Notes under the pieces: generated by a model
Told to the model about the DNA's origin: nothing
Seen by the model: the letters and a program-made list of their open reading frames with translations, nothing else
Databases searched by the model: none
Program-made: the position numbers and the translations under genes
Shown: one piece after another, positions 37,167 through 47,321 of the stretch
How the letters are laid out: the number at the start of each line of letters is the position of its first letter
Numbering within the stretch: the stretch's first letter is position 1
NCBI GenBank assembly: GCA_024234595.1
Contig: JACKNZ010000012.1
Span: 1 to 64,000, forward strand
Length of the DNA stretch: 64,000 nt
Source: Moraxellaceae bacterium
Lineage (GTDB): Bacteria > Pseudomonadota > Gammaproteobacteria > Pseudomonadales > Moraxellaceae
Direction: 5' to 3'

Positions 37167-40100
37167 CTAATCCATTGCCTTGACTTTGCTTTCAATAAAA
37201 TCAATTTCTTCTTGGTTTAGGCCATATTTGGCATAAAGCTGTTGGTCAATGTGAGTAATGGATTTACTCCAGTCTATGTCGGAGTTGGGGGTAAAGTCTT
37301 GTAGGGGGACTTTTTGCCATTTGTCTTTTGGGTTATCTTGGGTAATTTTTAGCACACCAAGCATCGTTCGGGCAAATTTGGATTTGATGTATTTTAGGCA
37401 ATTTTGTGCTTCTAATTGATTATCAAAAGCACCAACAGAAATAAAAGTTTCGGTGAAGCCGATTAACGGCTCGCCATTAACGGTGTACTTAATACCTCAC
37501 CAATTGCACCAGAGCCATTGGCTTTAGGTAAAATGACTTTGTATTTTCAAATTACAGTCAGTTTAAATATTTTCGTTAATCCATTTATAAACACGTTCAT
37601 TATTTACGACCAAAATTTGACATATTCATCATATCGTTTTTCATCAAGTAAATAATTCAGGTAATTAAAATTGATGATGCAACTCTTTTCCTTGATTATA
37701 CGTCTTTTCAAGGATAATTTCTAAATGTTTCAGAATATATTTGTTTGAATATTTCATTAAATGCCTGAAATTTGCTTAAAATCGATTTGAACTTTATGAA
37801 TAATTGAGTTCAAAAACGTAAATATTTCAATTTTCCAAAATCTTTTGTTCATCACGATATAATACAGCTACCCCCCTTAATATCTGTGTTAGGAAATACT
37901 TCTGAGAGTTTTGATTAAATAGAATACCTTTATATGCTTATCTAAGCATTTTCATTCCAATTTTGTTGACACGCATTGAATAAAAAGCGTGCAGGCGAAA
38001 TCAAACAATATTTTGAGGCACTTTTTCAGCTAAATCATAAAATAAGTATAAATAGCATCATCACGGTCTGTTGTCGTTATTCTCCTGATACGGTGGATTA
38101 CCCACCACAACATCAAATTTCATGGTTTTTTTAGCTCCCAACAGTGGCTTACATTTCGCCTCAAAATCACCTTGTCCTTTGGCGTAAGGTGTTGTATCCA
38201 AACACACAATATGCGAATCGTTGATGTTTTTAGCGACTTTTTCATCAAAACCAAACACAAAATTACGCGCAATATTAAAAATAATCTCACTGGGCGCAAA
38301 GCCATATACTTGCTGCTCCAAAATATGTTTTAACCGTGCATCGGGTCGGGCATTTTATCCGCCAATCCCACATACAAGCGTTTAACAATTTCGGTTAAAT
38401 ATAAACCCGATTTAACATACAAATCGGCAAAAGTTTTGTGAGGGTCTGTAAAAATATTGGGGTCTTCGGCCTCTAGTTTATCAATCATCAGTTTAACCAC
38501 TTTTTGGGGTAAAAATTTGATTGGTTTGTTGGGGCGGAATGTAGTCAAAAATATCTTCTTGCTGTGACTCGTCAAAATAATTGCCAAGCTCACGGCGTTT
38601 GTTTAAAAACTCTTGCACCGACTCATTAAATACCATTTCATCAAAAAAGTGGTGCGTATCACGCAAAATTATAAAGTCATCTAGGCTAATGCCTGTCACT
38701 TCTTTAAACACGCTTGCTTTAATGGTGCTATCAAAATTAGCAAGGGTAGTGCTTGGCGTACCATAAGCCATTAAAAAGAGGGAATCGTGCGTGCAAAACC
38801 GCGTAACCGCGCCCGAACATCGTCTTCAACGGTGTTTTTCTTTTTATCCTCGGCTTTTTCTAAAATGGCGTGTGTGGACTGTTGCACCAACTCTTTGCTT
38901 TTAGCTTCAACCGTGGCTACTAGCTCTTTTTTAAAATCGTCTTCAATGTGTTTTTGTGTGGCTTCATATACTGCTTTTGCTTGTTGAACTTTAGCAACAT
39001 CGTGCTGCGCTTCGGCAACCACTTTTTTATATTCAACTTCGGCTTCTTTGCGTTTAATATCGGCTTGCTTTTGAACGGTCTCAATTTCTTTAGCAATGAT
39101 ATTTGCCGATTGTTGCACCACTTGTTCGGCAGCTTTTGCGCTTAAACCTTGTTCTTTGGCTAAAGCCACAACCTCTGCTTGCGTGTTTTCCTTAAAGGCA
39201 TTCGCCACTATGTTGGATAAGTTTTGGCTAGTGGTATTTGCTATATTTTCTACACTTGCCGTTATTTTGCTATAGACTTTTTCGCCAAAACGCGCGTTAG
39301 TTTGAGCAATCACTATCTCTTGAGCAACTACCACATCACCGTCATCATCAAGCTCTATGTCTTGTGTATCAATCAGTTCTTCGGTGTGGCGTGGTGTAGT
39401 TTTGCCTACATCAACAGGGTTAAGTTGCTCCAAAATTTGCCGCACTTCGGACGAGGCAAAATGCCTGATACATTATTAAAAGCAGTTAGACATAAAGCCA
39501 CGTTTAACCACTTCTTGGGCTTTAATGGCTTTGGGAATCGTTAGTACTTGATTAACGTCAAGCTCAACCATTTTGCCCTGACTATCTTCGGCAATCACAG
39601 GAAAAAAGTTTAACAATTGTTTAATGTTGTCTTTACGGTCATCACTTGTGCCGCCGCCATTACTGGTTTTGCTTGATAAATTATTGGCAAATTCATCATA
39701 AATAATTAGCGTGCGTTCGGGCGCAAAGTCAAACACATAGGCGTTTTCTTTTTGGCGCATTTGCCCATCAACCGCATAAGACCATGGATTTTGCGCTCTA
39801 AATGCCGCTTGCATATACTGGCTTGGTGATGTCATGTTGGATAACATCAGTACGGCTGTCCATTGTGGAATAGTTACACCTGTTGTTAATTGACCAACAG
39901 ATAGGGTAATGGTTTTGTCATGCTTGGCAATGGCTTCTTTAACACGGTCAAAGGATTTTTGATGGATAGTTTGCTCATCGTCATTATTTTTGCCATCACC
40001 AGCAGCAAGGATGACTTCGTAATTTTCAAAAACTGGGTGATTTTGCAATAATTTTTGTAAGGCTTTGGCACTGGCGACACGGTTTAATAACCAAAAAGTA

Positions 40101-41377
40101 TGTTTTAACTCATTGCGAAGTTCTTTGGTTGAAAAGGGATATTTTTCGTTATGGGAGAGGGTATCTAACCATTTTTTAACATCAATTTCGTGAACAAAGT
40201 TGCCTTTATCATTGGTCTCAAAAAATTCATTGAGGTCAAAGGCATAGTCTATATTTTGGCCATTAATTTGCGCGCCTTGATTAACTGTATCAGTAATCAT
40301 TTGGCTCATTTGATAACTAAACAAATTTAAGCGTGGTAATTGTTGGTAAGGATTATTTTCTTCTACCTTGTTCCAATTGGCTTTGGCTTGTTGTTCGTCT
40401 GCATAGGTCCAATTATAAATTTCGTCTTGGCTAAACTTGCCCGATGCAACGGCTTTAAACGGTGTCCCCGATAAGTGCAAGGTAAAATTGCGTGTGATAT
40501 TTTCAAAGGCAATATCGGTTTTAAAGGTATCAACGCCTTCATGAGATTCATCTATTACCAGTAAATCCCATGCTAAGTCTTTGACCCATTTTAATTTGTT
40601 AAAACTACCCCCAAAGGAAATTGCTCCTTTTAAGTCTTGTAAAGAAATAAAAGCCAGTAGTCGTTTTTTACCGTTAGCGGTTTGCGCTAAAAATTCATCA
40701 CGTGTCATTACAGGACGGTCTTTGAGTGAATCGCTAGTCGAAACAAAAGCAAAATCGGTTTGCCACGCAATAAATTTTTCAAAGTCATCAAACCACGAGT
40801 TGGCAATGGCAGGGCGGTTGGTGACAATTAACACTTTATGAGCATCTAATTGACGCGCAAAATCATAGGTTGTTAAGGTTTTGCCAAATCGAGGTTTGGC
40901 ATTCCACAAAAATTCGCCTTGAGGATTGTGTTTGGCATAGTGTAGCGTTTGCTCAATAGCAGCTTTTTGTTCAGCGCGTAATTGATAGTCTAAATTTTCT
41001 GTACTTTGACTGTGTTTGTCGGCTCTAAAGTCGTTAAAATCAGCCAGTGCTTTTTCGGGAGTGCCATTGTAAAAAAACCATTCGGTACTTGGGCGTTGCT
41101 CAACTTTTTTGTATTTACGCAAATAAGCATGAAAGTCTGTATCTTTAAACCACCCATCTGGCGTATTAGTTTTTTTAGCAGGTTTTGCCCATAACTTTTC
41201 ATAACTTAAATGAATTGCGGCAGTTTTGACTTGTTCCCGAATGCGTATATCCACATCTTGACGTTCGGTATAACCGATTTTTATCCAACCATTGTTTTCT
41301 GATATTGTTGGTAGAGTGTAAGCGTAAATTTGAGGATAAATGAGTTTAGTTGTTTTGATGATGGTATTGTTAGTCAT
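37167..41377 (-). pseudogene. Decayed single-chain restriction-modification enzyme (nuclease-helicase-methylase)
   Basis: The minus strand encodes pieces of one roughly 1400-codon protein in consecutive order. The 5' part (39476-41377) is open. Then come in-frame TAA TAA at 39476-39481, a helical stretch (38771-39445), and a frameshift in an A/T run near 38773. The stretch with FDYIPPQQTNQIFTP follows, with frameshifts near 38513 and 38334. The methylase motif NPPY (38093-38104) is followed by stops. Remnants such as DAIYTYFYDLAEK, VAVLYRDE (frameshift in the C run at 37871) and NERVYKWIN follow. The end reads GSGAIGEVLSTP, frameshifted near 37497 to KYIKSKFARTMLGVL. Nearly the whole gene is thus present but disabled. 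Confidence 0.82.
39476..41377 (-). CDS. GIY-YIG-like nuclease and DEAD/DEAH helicase segment (still open 5' part)
   Basis: This 633-residue open segment begins with a GIY-YIG-like region (YAYTLPT ... WIKIGYTER, about 17-36). A superfamily 2 helicase follows: Walker A region NAKPRFGKTLTTYDFA near 160, DESH box (VIDESHEGVD) near 280, SGTPFKA, and motif VI region QYMQAAFRAQNPW near 540. The usual continuation, a coiled coil and an N6-adenine methylase, follows in the same frame after two stop codons. The segment alone would be a truncated enzyme without modification activity. It starts 2 bases after the subunit M gene, so the two form an operon. Confidence 0.75.
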   Translation of the reverse strand: MTNNTIIKTTKLIYPQIYAYTLPTISENNGWIKIGYTERQDVDIRIREQVKTAAIHLSYEKLWAKPAKKTNTPDGWFKDTDFHAYLRKYKKVEQRPSTEWFFYNGTPEKALADFNDFRADKHSQSTENLDYQLRAEQKAAIEQTLHYAKHNPQGEFLWNAKPRFGKTLTTYDFARQLDAHKVLIVTNRPAIANSWFDDFEKFIAWQTDFAFVSTSDSLKDRPVMTRDEFLAQTANGKKRLLAFISLQDLKGAISFGGSFNKLKWVKDLAWDLLVIDESHEGVDTFKTDIAFENITRNFTLHLSGTPFKAVASGKFSQDEIYNWTYADEQQAKANWNKVEENNPYQQLPRLNLFSYQMSQMITDTVNQGAQINGQNIDYAFDLNEFFETNDKGNFVHEIDVKKWLDTLSHNEKYPFSTKELRNELKHTFWLLNRVASAKALQKLLQNHPVFENYEVILAAGDGKNNDDEQTIHQKSFDRVKEAIAKHDKTITLSVGQLTTGVTIPQWTAVLMLSNMTSPSQYMQAAFRAQNPWSYAVDGQMRQKENAYVFDFAPERTLIIYDEFANNLSSKTSNGGGTSDDRKDNIKQLLNFFPVIAEDSQGKMVELDVNQVLTIPKAIKAQEVVKRGFMSNCF

Positions 41378-41379
41378 GA

Positions 41380-42321
41380 TTACTTTGTTCCTTTATCAAA
41401 AAGCTCCATTTTCTTTTTGTCCCAATTCATGATTTTTACACGCTTACCTGCTTGAACAAGCCATTGTTCTTGGGTGGGTTCATCATCAGAAAATGAAAAT
41501 GACGTTTGAGGTAGTTTTTCTTTTTTTTCAGACAGTGGAATAATGTACTTTAATCCGTCCATTTGAAAAACGTTGTAACTGATAATTTCAGCAATTTCTT
41601 TTAATAAGCCGTTTGTGGGTTGTTGTTGCCACTTAGCAACATAAAAATCTTGGTAGGTAAAAAGCAGGTTTTCGCGGGCGAGCAGCAAAGAGTCACCATT
41701 CCATTCAAAACCATAGCTCGCTTTGTAGGCTTCTTCTACCAAACGTTGCCATTCTGCTTTGTCATCAATCTCAGCATTGATACGTTTTAATTTTCTATCC
41801 ACAAAACCAACACGCTCTGCAAGAGGTATTGCTTGACCTGTGGCCATGTCATAACGTGTGGCCATATAGGGGGCTTCGCCACAAGTAATTTCTAACCATT
41901 TTCTTCTAACATAAGTTTCTACATCATCATTAAGATAATCTTGTTCAAGGGCATCGTTTTGTTTTTTTATAATCCAAGTGGGTGTAAAGACTTCTGCTTT
42001 GGACTTGGTGCGCTCTTTTTGATGTTCACGAGGCTTTAGCGCACGCGGCATAATGAGCTGACTCATTTTGCCTGTAATAATTTCGGGTTTAATTTGGGCA
42101 GTTGCGGCATATTTGCTCTTATCGTAGTCAATATAGTGTTCATTTGCCCAAATAATATTTTTTTTGCTTGTACGGTCTATCAATAAAATATCAAGAATAG
42201 AAGAGCGGCGTTCACGGATTGTCTGTTGTAATATGTCAGAAAAATGATGGTCGAGATGAAATTCTTGATTATTTGTGGTGTTATCGTTATGGCATTGAAT
42301 AGCCAAAAATTCAAAGCTCAT
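41380..42321 (-). CDS. Restriction-modification subunit M-type protein
   Basis: This 313-residue protein begins at ATG 42321; an upstream in-frame ATG at 42351 adds ten residues and neither has a clear ribosome binding site. It carries KAEVFTPTWIIKKQND, ITCGEAPYMATRYD, GFVDRKLKRIN and GFEWNGDSLLLARENLLFTY, the blocks of proteins annotated as 'restriction endonuclease subunit M' next to nuclease-helicase-methylase genes. There is no NPPY motif, so a catalytic role alone is doubtful. It is intact although its partner is decayed. Confidence 0.7.
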   Translation of the reverse strand: MSFEFLAIQCHNDNTTNNQEFHLDHHFSDILQQTIRERRSSILDILLIDRTSKKNIIWANEHYIDYDKSKYAATAQIKPEIITGKMSQLIMPRALKPREHQKERTKSKAEVFTPTWIIKKQNDALEQDYLNDDVETYVRRKWLEITCGEAPYMATRYDMATGQAIPLAERVGFVDRKLKRINAEIDDKAEWQRLVEEAYKASYGFEWNGDSLLLARENLLFTYQDFYVAKWQQQPTNGLLKEIAEIISYNVFQMDGLKYIIPLSEKKEKLPQTSFSFSDDEPTQEQWLVQAGKRVKIMNWDKKKMELFDKGTK

Positions 42322-42456
42322 ATTGTCTGTGTTTTTTTTATGGGGCAACATATCAAGAAAATTGTCGTTAGATTAACAGTCTGTGCGTCACAGTCTAAAC
42401 GAGTTAGGCACAGACGTTAAGCCTTTTTTATACTGTGAATGTTAACACCTGAAATG

Positions 42457-43974
42457 TTAGCGCAAAAACAACTGATAAGCGGGGTTGTCACTTTCTTCAC
42501 TAAAGGGATAACCCACAGCTTGTAATGAAGCGATGAGTTCTTCTTTGGACTTTTTACCTAATTGCAAGCCAATTAACACCCGACCATAAGCTGCACCATG
42601 ATTACGGTAATGAAATAAACTAATGTTGTGGCCGCTTAAACGTGATAAAAAGTTAAGCAATGCTCCCGGTCTTTCTGGAAACTCAAATCTAAACAAATGC
42701 TCATCGTCTAAACCCGCGTGTCCACCCACCAAATGGCGAATATGCAATTTGGCCATTTCATCATCCGATAAATCTAAAACTGCATAACCTTTGGCGCAAA
42801 GTTCTTGTTTAAGCTCATCGCGCTCCTGAAAACCAGCGCGTAATTGAATGCCCACAAACACATAAGCTTCTTTGTGGTCGGCATAACGGTAATTAAATTC
42901 AGTGATATTTCGTTTGCCTAATAATTTACAAAAGCTTTTAAATGCACCTGCTTTTTCAGGAATAGTGACCGCAAAAATGGCCTCGCGTTTTTCGCCAAGT
43001 TCGGTACGCTCCGAAATATGACGTAAACGGTCAAAATTCATATTAGCTCCCGAGTTAATGGCAACAAGGGTTTTATTTTTGCATTGTTCGCGTTCAATAT
43101 ATTTTTTTAGACCCGCCAAAGACAAAGCACCAGCAGGCTCGGTAATAGAGCGTGTATCTTCATAAATATCTTTAATTGCGGCACAAATTTCGTCAGTATT
43201 ACAGGTAATCACTTCATCAACACAATGTTGTGCTACTTCAAAAGTGTGCTGGCCAATTTGAGCTACTGCCACACCATCGGCAAATAAGCCAACATGGGGC
43301 AATACCACGCGCTCGTTGGCGTTTAATGCCGCTTTAAGACAGGCGGCATCTTCGGGTTCAACGGCAATCACTTTAATGTCAGGACAAACATATTTGATAT
43401 AAGCAGCCATGCCTGCCATTAAGCCACCACCACCTACAGGTATAAACACCGCATCAATCGAGTGCGAGTGTTGGCGCAAAATTTCCATAGCCACTGTGCC
43501 TTGGCCTGCCATCACTTCTAAATCATCATAAGGATGAATAAAGGTGTAACCTTTCTCAGCCGCTAATAATTTAGCGTGCGCAGCTGCTTCATCAAAAGCA
43601 TCACCGTGTAATACCACTTGACCGCCAAAACTGCGCACCGCATTTACTTTAATATCGGGTGTAGTCACAGGCATGACAATAATGCCTTTAATGCCTAATT
43701 GATGCGCTGATAAGGCCAAGCCTTGAGCATGATTGCCTGCGGAGGCACAAATCACCCCTTTAGCTTTTTCGGCAGTAGAAAGCTGAGCTATTTTGTTATA
43801 AGCACCGCGAATTTTGAATGAAAACACAGGCTGTAAATCTTCACGTTTAAGCAAAATACTATTATTAAAGCGGCGTGATAAAGAGCGAGCGGCTTCCAAC
43901 GGTGTTTCTTTGGCAACATCATAAATACGGGTAGCAAGCAGTGTGCGACGCACATAATCTTCGAGGCGAATCAT
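42457..43974 (-). CDS. ilvA: Threonine ammonia-lyase (biosynthetic)
   Basis: IlvA converts threonine to 2-oxobutanoate, the first step of isoleucine synthesis. The 505-residue protein (E. coli 514) has the PLP lysine Lys54 in FSFKIRGAYNK, the glycine loop PVGGGGLMAG and SAGNHAQG. Two C-terminal ACT-like regulatory domains (about 325-410 and 415-505) bear the isoleucine feedback site. It is divergent from rpiA. Confidence 0.95.
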   Translation of the reverse strand: MIRLEDYVRRTLLATRIYDVAKETPLEAARSLSRRFNNSILLKREDLQPVFSFKIRGAYNKIAQLSTAEKAKGVICASAGNHAQGLALSAHQLGIKGIIVMPVTTPDIKVNAVRSFGGQVVLHGDAFDEAAAHAKLLAAEKGYTFIHPYDDLEVMAGQGTVAMEILRQHSHSIDAVFIPVGGGGLMAGMAAYIKYVCPDIKVIAVEPEDAACLKAALNANERVVLPHVGLFADGVAVAQIGQHTFEVAQHCVDEVITCNTDEICAAIKDIYEDTRSITEPAGALSLAGLKKYIEREQCKNKTLVAINSGANMNFDRLRHISERTELGEKREAIFAVTIPEKAGAFKSFCKLLGKRNITEFNYRYADHKEAYVFVGIQLRAGFQERDELKQELCAKGYAVLDLSDDEMAKLHIRHLVGGHAGLDDEHLFRFEFPERPGALLNFLSRLSGHNISLFHYRNHGAAYGRVLIGLQLGKKSKEELIASLQAVGYPFSEESDNPAYQLFLR

Positions 43975-44010
43975 TGTGTTTTTCAGTTTAAGTCAAATAA
44001 AACGCTGATA

Positions 44011-44044
44011 TTAGGCAGTTATCTACGCTATCACAAGTTATAAT
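44011..44044 (+). promoter_or_regulatory. Probable rpiA promoter
   Basis: A perfect TATAAT lies at 44039-44044, 28 bases before the rpiA ATG. The -35 is poor: TTAGGC at 44011 is 22 bases away. Confidence 0.4.
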
Positions 44045-44072
44045 CGCGCTAATTTTTTTTGGAGTGAAGATG

Positions 44073-44735
44073 ATGACTCAAGATCAGCTCAAACGTGCGG
44101 TTGCCGAAGCTGCTTTGGCCTATGTAGAAAAAGACGAAATTTTAGGTGTGGGAACAGGTTCAACCGCTAATTTTTTTATTGAAGCGTTGGCAAGTATTAA
44201 ACAGCATATTCCTGCGGCCGTGGCTAGCTCCAAAGCAACCGCTGAACGTTTGCAAAAAATTGGTATTGAGGTTGTTGATTTAAATTCGGTTGATAATTTA
44301 AGTGTCTATGTTGATGGCGCAGACGAAATCAACCCCTATTTACACATGATAAAAGGCGGTGGCGGTGCGCTAACCCGCGAAAAGATTGTGGCAGCAGTGG
44401 CCAAAAAGTTTATTTGTATTGCCGATAGCAGCAAGCAAGTGGATGTGCTGGGTACTTTTCCTTTACCTGTAGAAGTGATTCCGATGGCGCGTTCTTATGT
44501 GGCGCGTGAATTAGTCAAATTAGGGGGTAGCCCTGTATATCGTCAAGGCTTTGTCACAGATAACGGCAATGTGATTTTGGATACTTATAATTTGAGTATT
44601 GTTAATCCGATTGAGTTAGAAACAACACTCAATCAAATAGTGGGTGTAGTCACCAACGGCTTGTTTGCCATACGCGGTGCAGATGTTTTATTAGTCGGTA
44701 GTCAACAGGGCGTTAAAACGATTTTAAAACCCTGA
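44073..44735 (+). CDS. rpiA: Ribose-5-phosphate isomerase A
   Basis: RpiA interconverts ribose 5-phosphate and ribulose 5-phosphate. The protein of 220 residues has GVGTGSTANFFIEAL, VDGADEINPYLHMIKGGGGA with the catalytic acids, and SKQVDVLGTFPLPVEV. The ATG at 44073 (MTQDQLKRAV) aligns with E. coli RpiA and is 8 bases from GGAG; ATG 44070 is possible, while GTG 44064 overlaps the ribosome binding site and is not. Confidence 0.95.
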   Translation: MTQDQLKRAVAEAALAYVEKDEILGVGTGSTANFFIEALASIKQHIPAAVASSKATAERLQKIGIEVVDLNSVDNLSVYVDGADEINPYLHMIKGGGGALTREKIVAAVAKKFICIADSSKQVDVLGTFPLPVEVIPMARSYVARELVKLGGSPVYRQGFVTDNGNVILDTYNLSIVNPIELETTLNQIVGVVTNGLFAIRGADVLLVGSQQGVKTILKP

Positions 44736-44743
44736 TTGGTAAT

Positions 44744-44780
44744 AACCACCAGCATTACTTCTCTGATTGCTGGTGGTCGT
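44744..44780. terminator. Hairpin between convergent rpiA and ychF
   Basis: CCACCAGCA (44746-44754) and TGCTGGTGG (44768-44776) form a perfect 9-bp stem with a 13-base loop. There is no T run, so it is a weak candidate. Confidence 0.45.
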
Positions 44781-44784
44781 TAGC

Positions 44785-45876
44785 TTAAACATTAAATCTA
44801 AAGTGCACCACATCACCATCTTGCATAATGTAAGTTTTGCCTTCTAAACGCCATTTGCCAGCATCTTTAGCACCTTGTTCGCCGTTGTATTTAATGTAAT
44901 CGTCAAAGGCAATCACTTCGGCACGAATAAAGCCTTTTTCAAAATCGGTATGAATTTTACCTGCACCTTGAGGAGCTGTAGCTCCGACTGGAATTGTCCA
45001 TGCACGGACTTCTTTGACACCTGCGGTGAAATAGGTGTGCAAATCTAACAAGCCGTAACCCGCGCGAATTACCCGATTTAACCCCGGTTCACTCATGCCA
45101 ACCGCTTCTAAAAATTCGGTTTTTTCTTCATCTTCTAATTCGGCAATTTCTGCTTCAAGTTTATTGCAAATAGGCACGACAATGGCATTTTCACTGGCTG
45201 CTAAGGCTTGTACTTGAGCCAAGTAAGGGTTGTTTTCAAAGCCATCTTCGGCAACATTGGCAATATACATGGTTGGTTTGAGGGTTAATAAACCATAAAT
45301 TTTTAACGCCGCTTTGTCTTCGTCTGTTAACTCTACCGAGCGAGCAGGCTTGCCTTCGTTAAGGGCAGGTAAGACTTTTTCGAGGCTATTTTTTAAAATA
45401 ATAGCTTCTTTGTCTCCACCTTTGGCAATTTTGGCGATTTTTAACAAAGCACGCTCAATAGTATCTAAGTCAGAGAGGGCTAATTCGGTATTGATAGTGG
45501 CAATATCATCTAAAGGATTGATACGGTCAGCAACATGAATAACATTGGGGTCTTCAAAACAACGTACCACATGAGCAATTGCGTCAGTGGCTCTAATGTT
45601 GGCCAAAAACTTATTGCCTAAACCTTCACCTTTAGAAGCCCCTGCAACCAAGCCTGCAATATCGACAAACTCCATACTGGTTGGAATGATACGCTCAGGT
45701 TTTACAATCGCTGCTAATTGGTCTAAACGTGGGTCGGGCATCGGTACCACGCCTGTATTTGGTTCAATGGTACAAAAAGGGAAGTTTTCTGCGGCAATAC
45801 CCGCTTTAGTTAAGGCGTTAAATAAGGTAGATTTGCCTACATTCGGCAGGCCAACAATGCCGCAATTAAAACCCAT
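44785..45876 (-). CDS. ychF: Ribosome-associated ATPase YchF (OLA1 type)
   Basis: The 363-residue Obg-family protein has G1 GLPNVGKST (8-16), G3 DIAGLVAGAS, and NKLE in place of the GTP-specific NKxD. This is the mark of YchF, which prefers ATP. The C-terminal TGS domain follows (AWTIPVGATAPQGAGKIH). YchF binds ribosomes and is linked to stress responses. It stands at the end of the TPR-lolB-ispE-prs-rplY-pth series, as in Pseudomonas. Confidence 0.95.
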   Translation of the reverse strand: MGFNCGIVGLPNVGKSTLFNALTKAGIAAENFPFCTIEPNTGVVPMPDPRLDQLAAIVKPERIIPTSMEFVDIAGLVAGASKGEGLGNKFLANIRATDAIAHVVRCFEDPNVIHVADRINPLDDIATINTELALSDLDTIERALLKIAKIAKGGDKEAIILKNSLEKVLPALNEGKPARSVELTDEDKAALKIYGLLTLKPTMYIANVAEDGFENNPYLAQVQALAASENAIVVPICNKLEAEIAELEDEEKTEFLEAVGMSEPGLNRVIRAGYGLLDLHTYFTAGVKEVRAWTIPVGATAPQGAGKIHTDFEKGFIRAEVIAFDDYIKYNGEQGAKDAGKWRLEGKTYIMQDGDVVHFRFNV

Positions 45877-45953
45877 GACTCAATCCTCATGTTCAATTTA
45901 CAATGGCGCGCAATGGTACACCAAATTGCCTGTTTTTGCTTAGGTATCCTGTT

Positions 45954-46709
45954 ATGAAACGAGTGCTTTATCAATTTCCTTTATCTCATTATTGCGAAAA
46001 AGCGCGCTGGTTACTGGATTTTAAACAGTTGGACTATGAAGTCAGAAATCTTGTTCCCGCTACACATCGTGTTTTTACGTTGTTAAAAGCTCAAACGACC
46101 ACCGTGCCGTTGGTTAAAGACGGTCAAGAATGGATTGGTGACTCCACCGATTTGGCCTTTTATTTGGATGCAAAATATACCTTACGGCCGCTATTACCTT
46201 CTGACCCACAATTAAGAACTAAAGTCGTGATGATAGAACAACAAGCTGACAAAGCAGGAGTACATGTACGTCGTTATGCTTATAGTCAGTTACTGCAAAC
46301 AGAAGAAGTTATCAACTTGTTATTGGGTGATAGTACTTTGGTCAGGCTATTTAAAAAACAGTTGGCAGGACAAGTGCGACAGGGTATTACCAAGCTGTAT
46401 AAAATCACGCCAGAAACAGGCGAAAGCTCTCGTTTAAAGATGCAGCAAGCTATAAATGACTTTGAGCAAGTATTACAACAAAATGGTGGCCGTTATTTGG
46501 TTGGGGATTGTTTGAGTTTGGCAGATATTGCCGTAGCTTCGATGTTTGCACCATTATTAGCTATTAAAGATACGCCTTGGCAGACACTAAAACCCAATAA
46601 TCAGAGTTTGCAACAGGTCTATGATAATTTGAGTCAACGTCCTTTGGGACAATGGATAACGCGTTTGTATCAAGAGCAGCGTCAAGCGCGGGGTAATTGG
46701 CGAGGTTAA
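45954..46709 (+). CDS. Glutathione S-transferase family protein
   Basis: The 251-residue protein starts with a thioredoxin-like domain (MKRVLYQFPLSHYCEKARW, likely active-site Ser11 or Cys14; TTTVPLVKDG cis-proline; IGDSTDLAFYLD). An all-helical domain follows (GGRYLVGDCLSLADIAVASM). Start at ATG 45954; the frame continues upstream but without conserved sequence. The substrate is unknown. It is inserted between ychF and pth, which are otherwise neighbours in Pseudomonas. Confidence 0.85.
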   Translation: MKRVLYQFPLSHYCEKARWLLDFKQLDYEVRNLVPATHRVFTLLKAQTTTVPLVKDGQEWIGDSTDLAFYLDAKYTLRPLLPSDPQLRTKVVMIEQQADKAGVHVRRYAYSQLLQTEEVINLLLGDSTLVRLFKKQLAGQVRQGITKLYKITPETGESSRLKMQQAINDFEQVLQQNGGRYLVGDCLSLADIAVASMFAPLLAIKDTPWQTLKPNNQSLQQVYDNLSQRPLGQWITRLYQEQRQARGNWRG

Positions 46710-46723
46710 GCCTAAGTTGTCAG

Positions 46724-47308
46724 TTAAGCCTTAAAGCCGTTGAGTTGATTCATGGCTTTAGCTAAATTGCCATTCACCATCAAGTCGCTTACTTTAACCG
46801 CGGCGATAATTGCAGATTCAATTTTTTCTTGTTCTGCTTGAGGGGCTTTGCCCAATACATAATTAGATACCAATTTAGCATCACCAGGATGAGCGATACC
46901 AATACGCAAACGATGAAAATTGTTTTGATTGCCTAAACTGCTAATAATATCGCGCAGGCCATTGTGACCGCCATGACCTCCACCTGTTTTAAGGCGAATA
47001 GTACCGACAGGCAAATCTAACTCATCGTGAGCCACTAAAATTTCAGTGCTTGGAATTTTGAAAAAGTTGGCAAGGGCGGATACCGATTGACCAGAACGAT
47101 TCATAAAGGTCGTGGGAATGAGCAGGCGAACTTCTTGTCCGTTAATTTGACCGCGACCCACTAAGCCAACATATTTGCTATCGGGGGTCATGCGGATGTT
47201 ATATTGTTCTGCCAAAGCAGCGACATACCAAACACCCGCATTATGGCGGGTTTGCGCGTATTCAAGGCCGGGATTTCCCAAACCTACAATCAGTTGCAAA
47301 CCTGCCAT
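46724..47308 (-). CDS. pth: Peptidyl-tRNA hydrolase
   Basis: Pth frees peptidyl-tRNAs that drop off ribosomes. The 194 residues match the E. coli enzyme (194), with IVGLGNPGLEYAQTRHNAG and the catalytic His22, TFMNRSGQSV, HDELDLPVG and GGGHGGHNGLRD. It lies 13 bases after rplY, in the order rplY-pth found in Pseudomonas. Confidence 0.96.
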   Translation of the reverse strand: MAGLQLIVGLGNPGLEYAQTRHNAGVWYVAALAEQYNIRMTPDSKYVGLVGRGQINGQEVRLLIPTTFMNRSGQSVSALANFFKIPSTEILVAHDELDLPVGTIRLKTGGGHGGHNGLRDIISSLGNQNNFHRLRIGIAHPGDAKLVSNYVLGKAPQAEQEKIESAIIAAVKVSDLMVNGNLAKAMNQLNGFKA

Positions 47309-47321
47309 TGCTTAGTTCACC

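Noticed and set aside
38787..39544. Plus-strand frames over the decayed restriction gene
   Set aside because: They are shadows; the minus strand carries the recognisable protein.
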